From NCBI GenBank assembly GCA_958298945.1, contig CATQJD010000001.1:169001-233000 (forward strand): a DNA stretch of 64,000 nucleotides. The letters are read 5' to 3'. The stretch comes from Atherix ibis. Taxonomy: Eukaryota; Arthropoda; Insecta; Diptera; Athericidae. Positions 22,027 to 34,319 of this stretch are shown here, piece by piece; position 1 is the stretch's first letter, and every line of letters starts with the position of its first letter. A program made the position numbers and the translations under genes. Below the pieces are notes generated by a model, which was not told where the DNA came from, made no database searches, and saw only the letters and a program-made list of their open reading frames with translations.

Positions 22027-25000
22027 CTAATTAGTTCGAAGTTGGTAGTCACCATTTTGTGTAATGTACCTTACCCATGGTAAAGCTTGATAACCGCTCT
22101 TTTCAATTATTTTTAAATAACGCACCTGGAATGAATATATAAAAAATCACTGTTATTTTTAAATCGTAATCATAAAATCATATCTAACCTGAATGCCAGA
22201 CGTTGTAAAATATGGTATTTCGAACTTAACTTGGATTGGCGGTTTACCCTCAATATCCTCAGATTCAACGCTTGGTAAGCCAAAATGTGCACGCATCAAA
22301 TATTCCTTGCCACCCTACAAATATTGCCATTTAATATAAATATATATCTCTTTATATACATCTGTATATATGTAGGTATCAATATATATATAGGTACCTA
22401 CATTTTATCTTAGATTACATAAATGCACAATGCCATTAAAAATTAGTATTTAATGTACATATATAATTTTGTTTTAATATACGAGTATATTATATTTATA
22501 AGAAGTGTAATTTTTGTGTCTCCGCACTTTTTATTTCAGAAAGCACCTGCACTAAAGGAATTTTGAATATCCTGATAATGTTTGAAATCAATCTAAATGA
22601 AAACAATCTTGCATTACTCTATAATTTAAGTAATTTTTTATTATTTTACAAGCTTTATTTACATTATTTACATCTACGCTACGCTATAAGTCAAGGAACG
22701 ACTATTAACGTTTACTCTTAATTCGTCAGTTCGCATTTTCAACTTTTATATTATTATTTTCTCCCATGTTTTTTCTCTTCGCTGTTGTGTCCTACGGTCA
22801 GCGATTCATCTCAGTCTGCGCATTCCATTTCTATCGGTGTTATTTGGCCGGAATAACATCGATAGACATCCTAGCGGATGACCGACAAAGTCAGTCAGAG
22901 AAAAGCGGTGGTACGATGCCAGACATATGCGAAAGGAGCAAAGGAATCCATACTGCGGTGGCAAAGCCGTTTGGATGGTGATTTGAATGCCAGATGGACC
23001 CACCGTCTCATCACTGCGGTGGATCCATCGTTGGATAGATGATATGGTGAGATTAACTATACCTATTCCAATTAATGATGTGAGAAGGATGTTTTGGTGG
23101 CTTACCAATACCGCTTTAAATTAGAATGTAGCCCAATGTGCCTTTATGTGCCAGAAATATGGAACACGTGCTATTTTACTGCACTTGATTCTGAGCGGGC
23201 GGAAAGGAGGCACAGAAGTTTGTTGGCAGGCCACTGACGCCATAGAACGTTGGACCCTGATGTTGGTTTCGAGTACGGTAAAAAAGACTCCGTCTAGATA
23301 AATTAGAATAGAGACGATAGTGGTAATCCCTCAGAGCAGTGATTTTGAACAATCCCCGGCCTACGAGGTAGACCCTGACAGCGATTTCAAAATGAGAAAA
23401 TAGAAATTTGACAAACCTTACTATAAGAAAAAATTCAGTCACACAATAACCCAAGAACATGTTTCTATTACTTTTACATTTTGATGATGTATAAAATTCA
23501 ACTAACTTATTTAAAATTTATTAATATAAACGAAAACTAAATAATTCTGATCTAAGACTACGTGATTTTAGTGCTAATGCAATATAGTATACACTATAAT
23601 CACGAGCACACTCCAAATTCAGCAGTTGAAAAAAAGTGTAAACAAATGTTTAAATCACAAATAAACAGTGTAAGGGAAACGAATAAAAATTAAGAGTTTA
23701 TTTTTATCATTATTATTATTATTAAATTCTTTCTAAATCTTTTCAATTTTTTATTGTATTAATGTAGAGATAAACAATATAAAGACATAATGATACTTTT
23801 ATTTGTAATTGCAACTTATTAAATTAAAAAGATTATATAATATATATATTTTTATATAAATATATGGTAAAACACGAACTATTATAATTTTCCTTTCATC
23901 TCCCCTGATCCTGTGTCCTCAACAAGAAAAGTTGTCATCTTTGAGCCGAACATAAAGTTCAGATGGTTTAATAGGAAAACTTTAAATTTTTAACTTTGGC
24001 CGAAGGAGTGCCTGGGTATTTTGGGGAGATGGTCAGAGACGAAGTCGAAATCCATCAAGACTCCTCCCTACCAGCTTTTCTCTCCTCCATCATACCGAAA
24101 CCATATATCGAGCATGGTTCCGTAGGCACTGAGTCATGATGACCACTGGGAATTTTTTTTAAATTTTAGTATCATGGTTTTTCCTGATTCATAAAAAGTT
24201 ATATTACTTAATTTTATATCCACCATCCATAATTTTTACTTGTTTCCCAAATTTTCTACCTTCCAACTCGTTTACCCCTTTTCAACACCCTTAGAGAAAA
24301 TTAACCTATTATGTCCTAGAACAAAAGAATCCGACATGATTCAAAATTTTAATATGTAAGTGCGAAGGCGAATGTGGTCCATCAAATGAACCCGCCGTAT
24401 TAATCCTGTAATGCTAGCCGACAAGCATGCTAATCACTCATTCGATTGCTGGATGATCTAGTTTCTGTACCAGACTCGTCCCTCTTGGATTAAACGCCTT
24501 CAACCACAATTTAATCCAAGACTCTCTCGATTGTAAAGGTATTCTGTTAGTGTGATCCAATAGATAGACTTCGAAGTTTGAAACTGGAGAATGAACTTCA
24601 ATACGCTCCTAATTAAATTTCGCTACATATGGGGCTAGGAGAAAGCACCATTGTTCGGTGAAGAGGGTGTGAACAATGAGATTAGGATATATGAACAAAA
24701 GGGATTTGGAGATTATTCGTGAAAGGTCACAATATAAATACTCCCAATTTGAAAAGCGTTCCTATTTAAGCTGAAGATCAAAAAAAACTATTCCCAATTT
24801 TTATTAGATAAAGATGAAAATATAAATATAGTTATATTTATATTTTATATTATAAATAAAGTTCCCATCGGTGGTCGTAACGTTTGGTTTGTTGCTTTTG
24901 TTCCCTTTGAAATGTCACATGATAGCATATACGGGCGAACGAACGACATCATTTTGGGGCAGTAAAAATGTTGTCTGATTAATTCCCACATTTCCCGGTT

Positions 25001-25815
25001 CCACCTTGAGTACAGGCGAATAATAAGTTTTACCAATGATTTCAGCCCTCAAACTCTGTGGAATCGACATCTACCAAGCTTCACCTTCTTGACACGGATT
25101 ACTCGTTCTTGGAACTGCACGAATGTAGACGTAGTGCTAATCTACATTGAAATCCGATACTTATTCATTGTTGGCGAGCACTCCGTTCCTCAACAATTTA
25201 TAATCGGGTGCTGGGAAGGTGCTGTAACTTAGAGCTCTATTTGGCCAACCGCCCGCTGAGGTCTTTTTGTAATCAGTAATTATCGTAACGGAGCATTTAT
25301 TCAATATAACTGCAACATTTTTCGATGCTGATCACAGTTGCAAAATACTAAGTCGGTGGTACAATAGTTGCGTTGAGCTGAATTCAATTTTCATGACAAT
25401 CAAGCCATTGGTCGTTCTTATTCTTCCAAATGAAGTTGTAATAGCAACACTCCGATTCGCCACTGGCTAGCATGGCATTGAAAAATAAACGATTCCGAAA
25501 AATTTAGCTGTAAGAGTAGCGAGGACGAAGATAGCTGGGTTTTGGGTTTGCTGAAAGGCAGTTTGAGCTTCTGGGGTCTATGTAGACTTGGTGACCTTGA
25601 TTAGAGCTGATTGTGATCTTATTAAATCATCGATTTTAAAGGAGATTATACATCCGAAAAAGTTAGCATTTGTAGAATATTTGAGCATATCCTTACATCA
25701 AACAAAATGTAAAAAAATTTGCACAGTACCAGTTAACACCAAAACGAACAAAAATATCAACTTGCCTGTTAAGAAATTGATTTGTTTTTGAGTACCCATA
25801 ATATGTATTTTATAT

Positions 25816-25896
<81 letters not shown>

Positions 25897-28800
25897 TTTT
25901 ATTATATGTGCTTCTTGGAACAATTTATAATATTTTATTGGTTTTTTGTATTATTGACTATTGAAGATTGTTAATTGATCATTCCTTCGTTGTTGTTAGC
26001 GTTTAGCTTAAGTGAACACTATTACTATTATTAATTTTGCTTTGAAACTGTTTTTCACTCATATATAATATATTAATTAAATATTTTAAAAAACATTTTT
26101 TCTGTATTTCCGTTATTTAATTTTGTTATTATTAAAAACAGTTATTAATTTTGTGTTTGTATAAATTATATAGTATGTATATATATAACATATATATATA
26201 CGGTATATATTTTTGTATCGCTTAGCACAATCTAGCACAATCTAGTTTTACTATATTACATCGCTTAGCACAATCTAGCTTTACTGGGTAAATTCCACGA
26301 AAGTGCTGGGTATTAATATTCCCAAAGAGGAAGATAGAATCTCTATATACAACCAATACTACTGATAAAATCAATGCCATCTACAGGATGATTAATATAT
26401 TAGGTAGTACACTTGTAGTTATCCATTTCCATTTTAGTTGGAACAGTTCTTTACTTCCTCACTATCTGCGTCAAAATGCCAATAGCATGATTAAGGCGTG
26501 GTAGGGTAACCGTAACATCAAGCTAGACAGTGGATCACATCAGAATTCCATGATGGACTCAATTCTGATCACAAAACTATTCGAAAAATTATAAATATTT
26601 TTCTTCACAATAAAAGTGAGTTAGATTAATTTGTAATACCCTTTTCGTTTCCTATTAACTTCTCCAGAATTAAATAAAAAGTGATATTACCAACCCTTTC
26701 GCGAAAAGAAATTCATTATCTTTTTCCTTAATGATTTCAAAATTAGATACATTCTTTTACTTTTTCTCTAGACTTCCAAGCTTACGTTTGACATCCAGAT
26801 TGGATATCGTGGTCGGGATTAGTGTTGAGAATATTTACGTCTGTAAATACCGACCCGTCCGCCTACAGAATCCGTTTACTTTCTGGACGAATTTCTATTC
26901 CTCTTCATGAATGTTCAACTGAATACTCCTCAACGGCACATTTATCGTAATCCGTACTATAAAGAGCTGCGGGTAATTAAAGCGGTAGTTGAAATTACCA
27001 TCGGCTTTTCCAATCAACAAAACATCTTTTTTGCCAAAACCCCAAAAACCCTTAAAGCCATTTGTAGCCCACTGTATGATCTCGTGCTGAATGAGATTCG
27101 ATTTAACCTACTCAAAAATAATAGTTTCGAGTTGCATTTCATGTCGGTGCAGATGCGGATAATTGAGTATAAACGTACTGATGACTTAGTTAGAGAAAAA
27201 AAACTACCTGCCGTTTGGTGCTTAGCTATCCCTAATATTACACGTCTATATACCGAATGAGATCTTCTGAGGTACGCGTAAAAACTCAGACTGGACCAAT
27301 AGTTATAATTTACTAACTTCTCACTGTCTATCTACGAATAATCCAGTCTACTCAATATGCTAGCACATATTCTAGCAACATCCCAACTTATAAAATTAGT
27401 AACGCCACTCACACGCAACTTCATGACGCCTAATTTTTTCATAGATAACCGACTCAGCAAACTTCACAACAAACAAGCATAAATATTCAACTATGAAAAT
27501 TTACGATTCAATCTCATTTTCAACTGTTTATCAGCAAATATATCGGAATTATCGATACGAACGTTACAGCATACACGTTGGACAAATAACTCAATTTGTA
27601 AACTTATTTCGTGTATAGCAAATACTTCAATTTGTCTGACTATTTTATAAAGGAAATACCTACAATACTTAAATGTTTACAATTGCTGAGCAATATATTC
27701 AATTACATTCGATAATTAGAAAAAACCTTACCAGTACGAGATACTTCTTTCAATTTAACAACCAATATGTATTTTAACACACAACCGCTTTCATTCTCTT
27801 TTCAAAAAACGTAAAACATAAAAATTAAATACTTACCGGAAATGATTTTATAATCCATGTAATGGCATTTTGCTCAGGCGCATATTTTACATTACCAATA
27901 GTGGTTTTGAATTTAGGAGAATCGGCATCGCCTGGTACAGGAATTACAATTTCAACATTGTTAGCAGTAGACCGCCGCTTGAATTGTGATTTGGCTTTTA
28001 TCATATATTCTACTCTGCTATGTGCGTGACGTTCAATAACTGACTCAATCCAAATTAATGGTTTCACCTTTTAAGATATAATTTAAATAAAAAAAATCGA
28101 TTTATTGTCCTATTTGAAGACAGTTCCACTTACATGTGTATTCAGCCTGTATGACATCAGTTCAAATTCACCATCGGGAGGAATAAAAGATATTGTTCGA
28201 TCATTTTCGAATCTTGACAAGCGCACGCATTGATGAAATTTTACATCCTCTAGTTCAACGGATTTAGATTTACCCCGACCTGTACTTTCAAAAAGGATTT
28301 TATCATTTAAACCAAGTCGAAGCTCTGGCATTCCAGATAAATAAACGCGCATTTTAATTGCACCAACTATTTCGCTTCGCAAAAGATTTCCATTGGCATT
28401 AGCTAGAAGATTGACTGATTCAATAACGTCAAGAAATACTTCATTTTTCCTGTATTTTATTCCTTCCGAACGCCAAGATACCGCATTAGTTACTGCCATT
28501 GGTACACGAGGCTGAATTTCGAGCTTATGACCCTCTTGTGTTATATATTCTTGCAAGATTTTGCTGTCAGTTGTTTGAGGATAACCGAAGTCGATAAGCT
28601 CATCCAATAATTCATATATTACAACGAAGTTATCGCGAATGCTTTCCTCTTCTATTTCTTTGAAATATTCAATAAAAACCTGAGCTATCTTATGTAAAAA
28701 AACAAATACTAGCGCAATATTAGCATTTTTGCGAGTTATAGACACAATATAAAGATTATTTGTTTTTATGTAAGCAAAAGTGCATTCCGTCGTACATAAT

Positions 28801-29746
28801 ATTGGCGTTATTAAACCTTCCTCTTCTTTTTCCATTAATAACGGCATAAACCGCTCAATAGTGGACATATCAATATCACCACGATAATTCCGCGATACCA
28901 AGGCCTGTAAATATATTAAGAAGTTTCTTAAAAATTTCAGTGTCCAGATAAAAAAATTGTATACGGTAACTCAATGTTGAAATAATGCGCCAATTATTGT
29001 AATTTTGGAATTAAAAAAAAAATAAGTTTGTAATATTTTTTGCGGAAAAAAATTACTATTTTAAACAAATATATACTCAATATTAAAAAACTAAAATACC
29101 AAAAAACATTGTTTATGACTATAAAACATTTGGAATTCTGCTTGAAAATACGTCTCCTCTTAAATAAGGAGAAATTTGATTGTTATTTTTTTCAAATTAT
29201 TCTGTTTGCCTATAAAACATATATGCATGTGGCACAATATATCACAGAAATAAACTTAGCATATTTCTGTCACAAGTGTAATTTTTTAAAAATTTATAAC
29301 TCCAAATACGAAAGCATACAACAAAAAAGGACAAAAACTTATTATGGCTTGTTTTAGTTAGAAAATGAAATTGAAAAACATACCATTAAAAAAAACAATT
29401 GTTTGAAATAATCAATTTTATAATAAAATAAGATACACGAAACAGCATATGCAATCTATGCCATTCCGTCTTCGCACAGTATTGGACAATAAGTAAAACA
29501 TGATTTTGCAATATCGGATTTGTCTGCTGTATTATTAATCTCTTAAATTAGAAATATTTTCTCATAATAAATAAATAAAAATTTGATATCGTATCTCATT
29601 TTTCTCGAAAATTATTATTACAATCTTGTTTAATCGATAATTAAATAATTTTATTACTGCATCATTTAACCATACTTGCATATATACATCATATTTTTAC
29701 TTACTTTGCCTTTTATATCTAAAATGTAAATAGCAGATGAAGACAT
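22027..29746 (-). CDS. AP-1mu: AP-1 complex subunit mu (clathrin adaptor medium chain), five coding exons
   Basis: Medium chain of the AP-1 adaptor, which sorts cargo into clathrin vesicles at the trans-Golgi and endosomes. It binds YxxPhi-type signals through its C-terminal domain. Coding exons: 29705-29746 (MSSSAIYILDIKGK), 28134-28904, 27837-28067, 22189-22314 and 22027-22125. All splice in phase 0 at GT/AG sites and give 422 residues, the usual length. The N-terminal longin-like part (about 1-140) holds NYRGDIDM and ESIRDNFVVIYELLDEL. The mu homology domain (about 165-422) holds SWRSEGIKYRKNEVFLDVIE, GRGKSKSVELEDVKFHQC, FKRRSTANNVEI and the end GYQALPWVRYITQNGDYQL. These blocks separate it from AP-2 mu. 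No lesion is seen. Intron 4 is 5.5 kb and full of TE debris; the other introns are short to medium (intron 1 about 800 bp). A P-family element begins 252 bp upstream of the ATG. Confidence 0.96.
22740..23220 (+). pseudogene. C-terminal relic of an R1/LOA-type ORF2
   Basis: Plus-strand frames give pieces such as ARWTHRLIT and a Cys-rich region near 23120-23180 reading CARNMEHVLFYC. These resemble the RWTHRLIP and AEHVLFYC blocks at the C-terminus of R1/LOA-type ORF2. The related element at 7.5-7.9 kb shows similar blocks (GEVGYYITQLL, AEHVFFQYPF). Several stops are present. It lies antisense within AP-1mu intron 4. Confidence 0.55.
24845..25600 (-). pseudogene. Gypsy-like RNase H/integrase relic
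   Basis: The minus frame 24845-25036 gives LIRQHFYCPKMMSFVRPY, then LSCDISKGTKATNQTLRPP. This is the zinc-binding region of an LTR-retrotransposon integrase, but the second Cys of the expected CxxC is Ser. Upstream (25040-25600, minus) fragments such as PEAQTAFQQTQ resemble the start of a gypsy RNase H region. Stops and frameshifts are frequent. It is old DNA inside AP-1mu intron 4, in the same direction as the gene. Confidence 0.55.
25819..25897. repeat. (TA)n microsatellite
   Basis: About 40 uninterrupted TA units. The open frame across it (Tyr-Ile repeats) is not a gene. Confidence 0.95.
26207..26285. repeat. Short tandem motif, cgcttagcacaatctag
   Basis: The motif occurs near 26218 and again near 26271, with an extra partial copy (cacaatctag) between them. 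No function is apparent. Confidence 0.6.
26907..27260 (+). other. Unassigned open frame in AP-1mu intron 4
   Basis: 117 codons, more balanced in composition than its surroundings, containing IFFAKTPKTLKAICSPLYDL and VREKKLPAVWCL. I do not recognise a family and see no splice or promoter context. TE debris is the likeliest explanation. Confidence 0.2.
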
Positions 29747-29986
29747 ATTTAGTAATCAATAATAAACTTTTTTGATATCTCTTTCCCATAAAAAAATTAA
29801 TTTAACTGGAGCAAAAATAATAGCACTTAAATTTTGAATTAGAAAAATTATACGATTACACCCTCTCCAAAAACAAACATATTGGTGAGCAGGAAAAAAC
29901 AAATGGTAGAAACTTTTATAATAAACACAAAACAAACTAAACTGTTACTTGACACAATCCGACTGTCAAATTGTCAAAACATTCAG

Positions 29987-29993
29987 TTTTATA
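29987..29993 (-). promoter_or_regulatory. Candidate TATA box of AP-1mu
   Basis: TATAAAA on the minus strand, 241-247 bp upstream of the AP-1mu ATG. It lies four bases from the P-element terminal repeat. The transcription start would fall near 29960 if it is used. Confidence 0.4.
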
Positions 29994-29997
29994 GGCT

Positions 29998-30028
29998 TAG
30001 ATTATAGAAGAACTGGATAGGCCTCTCC
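29998..30028. repeat. Left terminal inverted repeat of the P-family element
   Basis: Starts tagattatagaagaactgg. A diverged tandem copy follows immediately (30030-30058, starting tagatta and containing ctggataggcc). Confidence 0.85.
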
Positions 30029-30587
30029 TTAGATTAAAATTACCTGGATAGGCCCTTACTGTATATGTATACGCAATTTTGTGTACGAATTATTGAGAAG
30101 CGGCGAGAAATGGCAATTATTAGATATTTTTGTGTAGATTTTTTTATGTAGACAACACACCCACTGCCATCTAGTTTTCGTAATGGAAATTTATTGATTT
30201 GCAAAAGCATAATATATATTCATATTAATTCACTTAGTGGAAACAAAAATACAATTCAACCACAACGATAGACAATTTTTATTTTTTGTACAATCTTTTG
30301 ATACGACATGGAATTCTATTTTAGGTTTATTATTCATTTCGTAAATATCAATCAAATATAAAGTGCCTCAATGTTGTAGACTTTCGAAGAGTTTTAAAAC
30401 GCGCTATTCTACATGAAAGTGGTAAGATACCGAAATAAACAGATATTTTTTTATTATTTTTCAAGTTGTTTTTGCGCTTCGGAAAGTGTTATTTTCATCT
30501 CTTTAGAAGTATTTACAAAAAAAAACAGTATTTGTACAAATACTTATATTGTTAATAAAACTAAATACGAAGTTTCGATTTCAGAAA

Positions 30588-33499
30588 ATGAAGTGTTTTG
30601 TAAAGAATTGTTTTTCGTACGATGAAATGAGGAAGCCGGGAATTTCTTTCTTTCAGTAAGTTGACATCTTCAATTTTACTTAACAAACAGAACTTTAGTT
30701 TGTGCAGTGCCTAAATGCCTTTTAGTGATTTATTTTGTCTAAAAAGTGGTCAAAAAGTGGAAGTTTTTTGATAGTTCAATGTTTACCAGAAAATAGTTCA
30801 GTGCCGGCGTACGTAAGGTGTGTGTAAGAAAATTTAAGGGAAGGAATTATATTAATAGTGCAAAAACTACTTGAATTTCTATTAATTCTTAATTGAAAAA
30901 GTAAATGTAACGATCGTATATTTATATCGTAACTTTACAGGTTCCCACAAAATAAATGGTTGCGGGAAAAGTGGATTGTGGCAGCAACATCGGGTATTCA
31001 CAAGAATTGGCATGTTGTGTGCTCGCTCCATTTTCATAAAGCAGACATTAAAGTAGGAGCGAGCAGGAGTATATTGGAGAGAAATGCTATTCCTTCCGTA
31101 TTTGGTATATGGAAGAGCCACACGGTAAGTTTTAATGCTACAAAATTAATAATTGCAAAATTATAACGCATTGAAATCTTTTTTGTGGAAAAGAGAAGGA
31201 AAAGTTTGAAAATGAAACAGTAAGTTGTATGAATATATTTGTATTGTATTTTATTTTGTTTCATTTTAAAAAGGAGTTTATGCAGGATGCCGTCGCATTG
31301 AACATTGAAGTTCCCATCAAGCTGAGGACCAAAATGAACATGTAATTTGAAAACAATGGTTAATATATAATTTTGCCTTAAATACTTCTATTTTGTAGGT
31401 TCCTAATAGTTCCGCGGAATGCGACGACATGGATGCAGCTGCAGAAGAAGTAGAATTTCATCTACCTAATGTAAGTAAAGTAAAGTAGATGTTAAGCAAT
31501 TTTGCTGTAAATACTTATATTTTGTAGGCTCCTAATAGCTCCGCGGAATGCGACGACATGGATGCAGCTGCAGAAGAAGCAGAATTTCATTCGAATGTAA
31601 GTAAAGTATGTCCGTTTAAATTCTTCAATAGTAACATTATTTCTTTGTAGAAACTCGCCAATAAAGCAAGTAATTGTATGCATGTATTTTAATGTTTTCT
31701 TCTATGCACATTCATAGCATTGTTTTTTATTTATTCATGTGTGTCTTCACAATTTGCATGTTTAGAATTATACTTCTTTAAAATATGCTTTGGATTCTTC
31801 TTCCGATACTCCGGAAAACATTGCCGGAAAACTGCAAATAGTAAGGCTTCATTTGAAAAAGAAAGCGATGAAGATTGTCGCGCTTAAAAAATTTATTAAA
31901 AGGCGATTCAGCGAAAAGTTGGTTGACCAGAAGAAATTGAATATTTGTTGAATTAAACAGTTGCAAATTGAACAGTTGCAGGTTCATTTGAGTTTTTGTG
32001 CAAACGAAATTTGCGAGGGAAGGCGTACTTAAAGTCTTTTCCTCCGGAGCTTAAAGTCATTGCCCTTAATTTGAATTTTTATTCCCCCAGGGCATATTCA
32101 TATGTCTGGATTTACAGACGAGGCCTTCACGGCTCTACGATATGCAGTAGATGAAGCTGCGACCAAAAATTATATACAGAAATGAAATCTGGTTTTCGAC
32201 GAACTGTCTATTCGAGAAAAAATCGAATAGGATGGATCCAATTCGTACGGGTACGTCGATTTTGGATATGGATCCGTATCCAATGTTAAGGCTACACAAT
32301 ATTTAGTATTTATGCTTGTTTGCGTAGATAAAAATTGGAAGCTACCAGTCGGTTATTTCCCTATAGCTTTCATTAATGCTCATCAGAAATTTTATTTCTG
32401 ACTGTACTTGACACAGGCGCAGGCATTGAGACTGTACTCGACACAGGCGCAGAGCTGCTCGGATTAACTTTTGATGGAGCTGCAACGAATGACACAATGT
32501 CGAAGCTATTTGTATATGAGTTAGACTGGCGATGTGACAATTTTAGTTTTACAATGGATAGCAGAAATACAAAAGTTGGAATATTTCCGGATGCATGCAA
32601 TATGATTAAATTAGTTCGCAATACCTTCGCGGAAAACCAATTATGGATACAGATAATAACATTATTTACTGGAAATATTTTGTAGCCTTACAAAAGTTGC
32701 AGGACTTAGAGGGTTTGCATTTAGGTAACTAAATTAGCAAAGCCCATATAAATTTCGGTAGGCAGAAAATGAAAGTACAGCCACACAAATCCTTAGTAAG
32801 TCGGTGGCAGATGCTATGGATTTTTGCAGGGAAGAACTTCAATTGGACGAATTCAAAGGCAGTGAGGGTACTACTGCTTTTATTCGAAATTTAAATGACA
32901 TTTTCGATATATTAAATAGTAGAAACTGTTCTGCTTTTGGGTACAAAGGAGTTCCGTCTTTGCGAAATTATAGTGAAATATTAGAATTCGCCACGTATGC
33001 GTATTCTAATATTTCACTACATTAGTCGTCTGCCATTTGCAAGTGGTCTGCTTATCGTAGAATATCGCAGAAAGTTGCGTTTTATTGGCTTAATTGGGTG
33101 CCTGAAGAATTTGCGGCTAATACATTCTAGAGTCCTAAATGGCAATTTCTTAAAAACGTTCCCTTATATAAGTTCAGTTAAGACTATTTAGAGTTGTTCT
33201 TCTCCACCATTCGGGCTCGCCTTGGTTATAACAATAATCCTAGCGTAGCACGATTTAAATCTGCATATTCTCAAATTCTAGTGCATTGCCAAATACGGGA
33301 TGGTGCTTTCGGGAACTGCATCCCTCTCGAACATATTAGTATTTTAATTTACTCAAGCAATTTTGTGAAAGCAATTAATGCTACCTCGAGCAGATTGGCA
33401 ATATTAGAAAATACTTCGAATATTGTTGATAAAGAACGTGGATACGAATTATTGAGCGAGCATATTTTATGTGAACATGATTATTTCATGGTCAGTTAA
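30588..33499 (+). pseudogene. P-element-type transposase with THAP DNA-binding domain (inactivated)
   Basis: Cut-and-paste transposase. Exon 1 (30588-30655) starts MKCFVKNCFSYDEM and splices at CA/GTAAGT to exon 2 (30941-31124). Together they form a THAP zinc finger: CX4C, then WHVVCSLHF (CX2H) and NAIPSVF. Acidic exons follow (31399-31470 and a duplicate, 31528-31596), then a Lys-rich, possibly coiled-coil segment (31766-31950). The RNase H-like core reads LVFDELSIREKIE (about 32185), VFMLVCVDKNWKLPVGYF (about 32310), LTFDGAATND (about 32470) and FPDACNMIKLVRNTFAE (about 32590). Further blocks are LQLDEFKGSEGTTAFIRNLN (about 32840) and LELFFSTIRARLGYNNNPS (about 33190). These match P/THAP9-family blocks, and candidate catalytic D, D and E are present. 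In-frame stops (near 31950, 32187 and 32229) and frame changes make it nonfunctional. Confidence 0.88.
31368..31612 (+). repeat. Tandem duplication of a whole exon with flanking introns
   Basis: Two 129-bp-period copies each contain a tattttgtag acceptor, an exon and a gtaagtaaag donor. Exon copy 1 is 31399-31470 (24 codons) and copy 2 is 31528-31596 (23 codons). Both are phase 0 and share SSAECDDMDAAAEE. Confidence 0.85.
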
Positions 33500-34259
33500 A
33501 ATATGTTCGCTCAACTCATCAATCTTCAATGCAAAGACTTGCCTAGCTTAAAAATAATAAAGCCTGATATATATTTTCATTTTATTTATTCCACAATATA
33601 TTATTTATTAAAACAGAATTATAATGTGTGGAAGAGTATATAAAAATGTAAATTGTAAGTTATTTGATTATATGAAAACAATTATGTGCACAAATTTAAA
33701 TCAATTTCAAAAATGCAAAATGAATTAAATCAGACAATGTGATATTATGTTTGTGTTGAAATACTTAGTAAATATAAATTTTAATGTTAAACAAGCATAC
33801 GTAGATACAAAAAGCTTCATTATAATATAAACGTGTGTTTGTGAATGGAAATGGTAATTTAAATGGGCATTGTGCATTTAAATTAAATTAAAAAAGTAAG
33901 CATTTATTCAATAGAACATAACATCAAATTCTTTTTAATATAGAAGGTTATCACATACAACATTAACGTAAATGCTTTAAAACAAAATTACAAGATGAAA
34001 AATTTAATGTACTTAAATAATAAATAACTAATATCTTAAAAAATAAAACAATATATTTCATGGTCACTTTAAATATTTTCGCTCAACTGTTTTTAAGCTA
34101 GTTGACATCACATATCAATAAAAATGGTTTTAAACGAACCGCATCAATCGCATACTGAACTTTAAAATTGGCCCGCAATGATTAACGCCGTTTCTGTTGT
34201 ATTGCATGTGTGTGCGTTCTACGAATGTATTGCCAACAAAATTCGGACAGAATTTTTGT
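33500..34259 (+). other. AT-rich 3' noncoding part of the P-family element
   Basis: No open frame. An attattttta-rich tract with several aataaa motifs suitable for polyadenylation. Confidence 0.5.
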
Positions 34260-34290
34260 GGAGAGGACTATCCAGTTCTTCTATAATCTA
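34260..34290. repeat. Right terminal inverted repeat of the P-family element
   Basis: Reverse complement of 29998-30028 with a single difference. Confidence 0.88.
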
Positions 34291-34319
34291 GAACTCCTAT
34301 ATCGGGCACAGTGTGTTTA

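Larger units (their letters stand above)
22315..27836 (-). other. AP-1mu intron 4, a TE-filled 5.5-kb intron
   Basis: Bounded by the donor after SFP (27837) and an acceptor ttgtag before GGKEYL (22314). It holds a non-LTR relic (22740-23220), a gypsy-like relic (24845-25600), a TA microsatellite (25819-25897) and an unassigned open frame (26907-27260). 23470-24840 shows nothing I can name. Confidence 0.85.
29998..34290 (+). mobile_element. P-element-family DNA transposon (decayed)
   Basis: Bounded by 31-bp terminal inverted repeats (29998-30028 and 34260-34290) that differ at one position. 31 bp is also the TIR length of the canonical Drosophila P element. Inside lies a THAP-domain, RNase H-like transposase in the plus direction. 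The 8-bp flanks (tataggct and gaactcct) do not match, so no target-site duplication remains. 30061-30587 and 33500-34259 are AT-rich noncoding ends. Confidence 0.85.

Noticed and set aside
25782..25964. Open frame of Tyr-Ile repeats
   Set aside because: A TA microsatellite translated.
27825..28901. AP-2 mu as the identity of the adaptor subunit
   Set aside because: The NYRGDIDM, GRGKSKSVELEDVKFHQC and LPWVRYITQNGDYQL blocks are those of AP-1 mu.
29040..29357. Open frame of 105 codons in AP-1mu intron 1
   Set aside because: Lys/Ile/Phe-rich translation of AT-rich intron DNA, with no motif.
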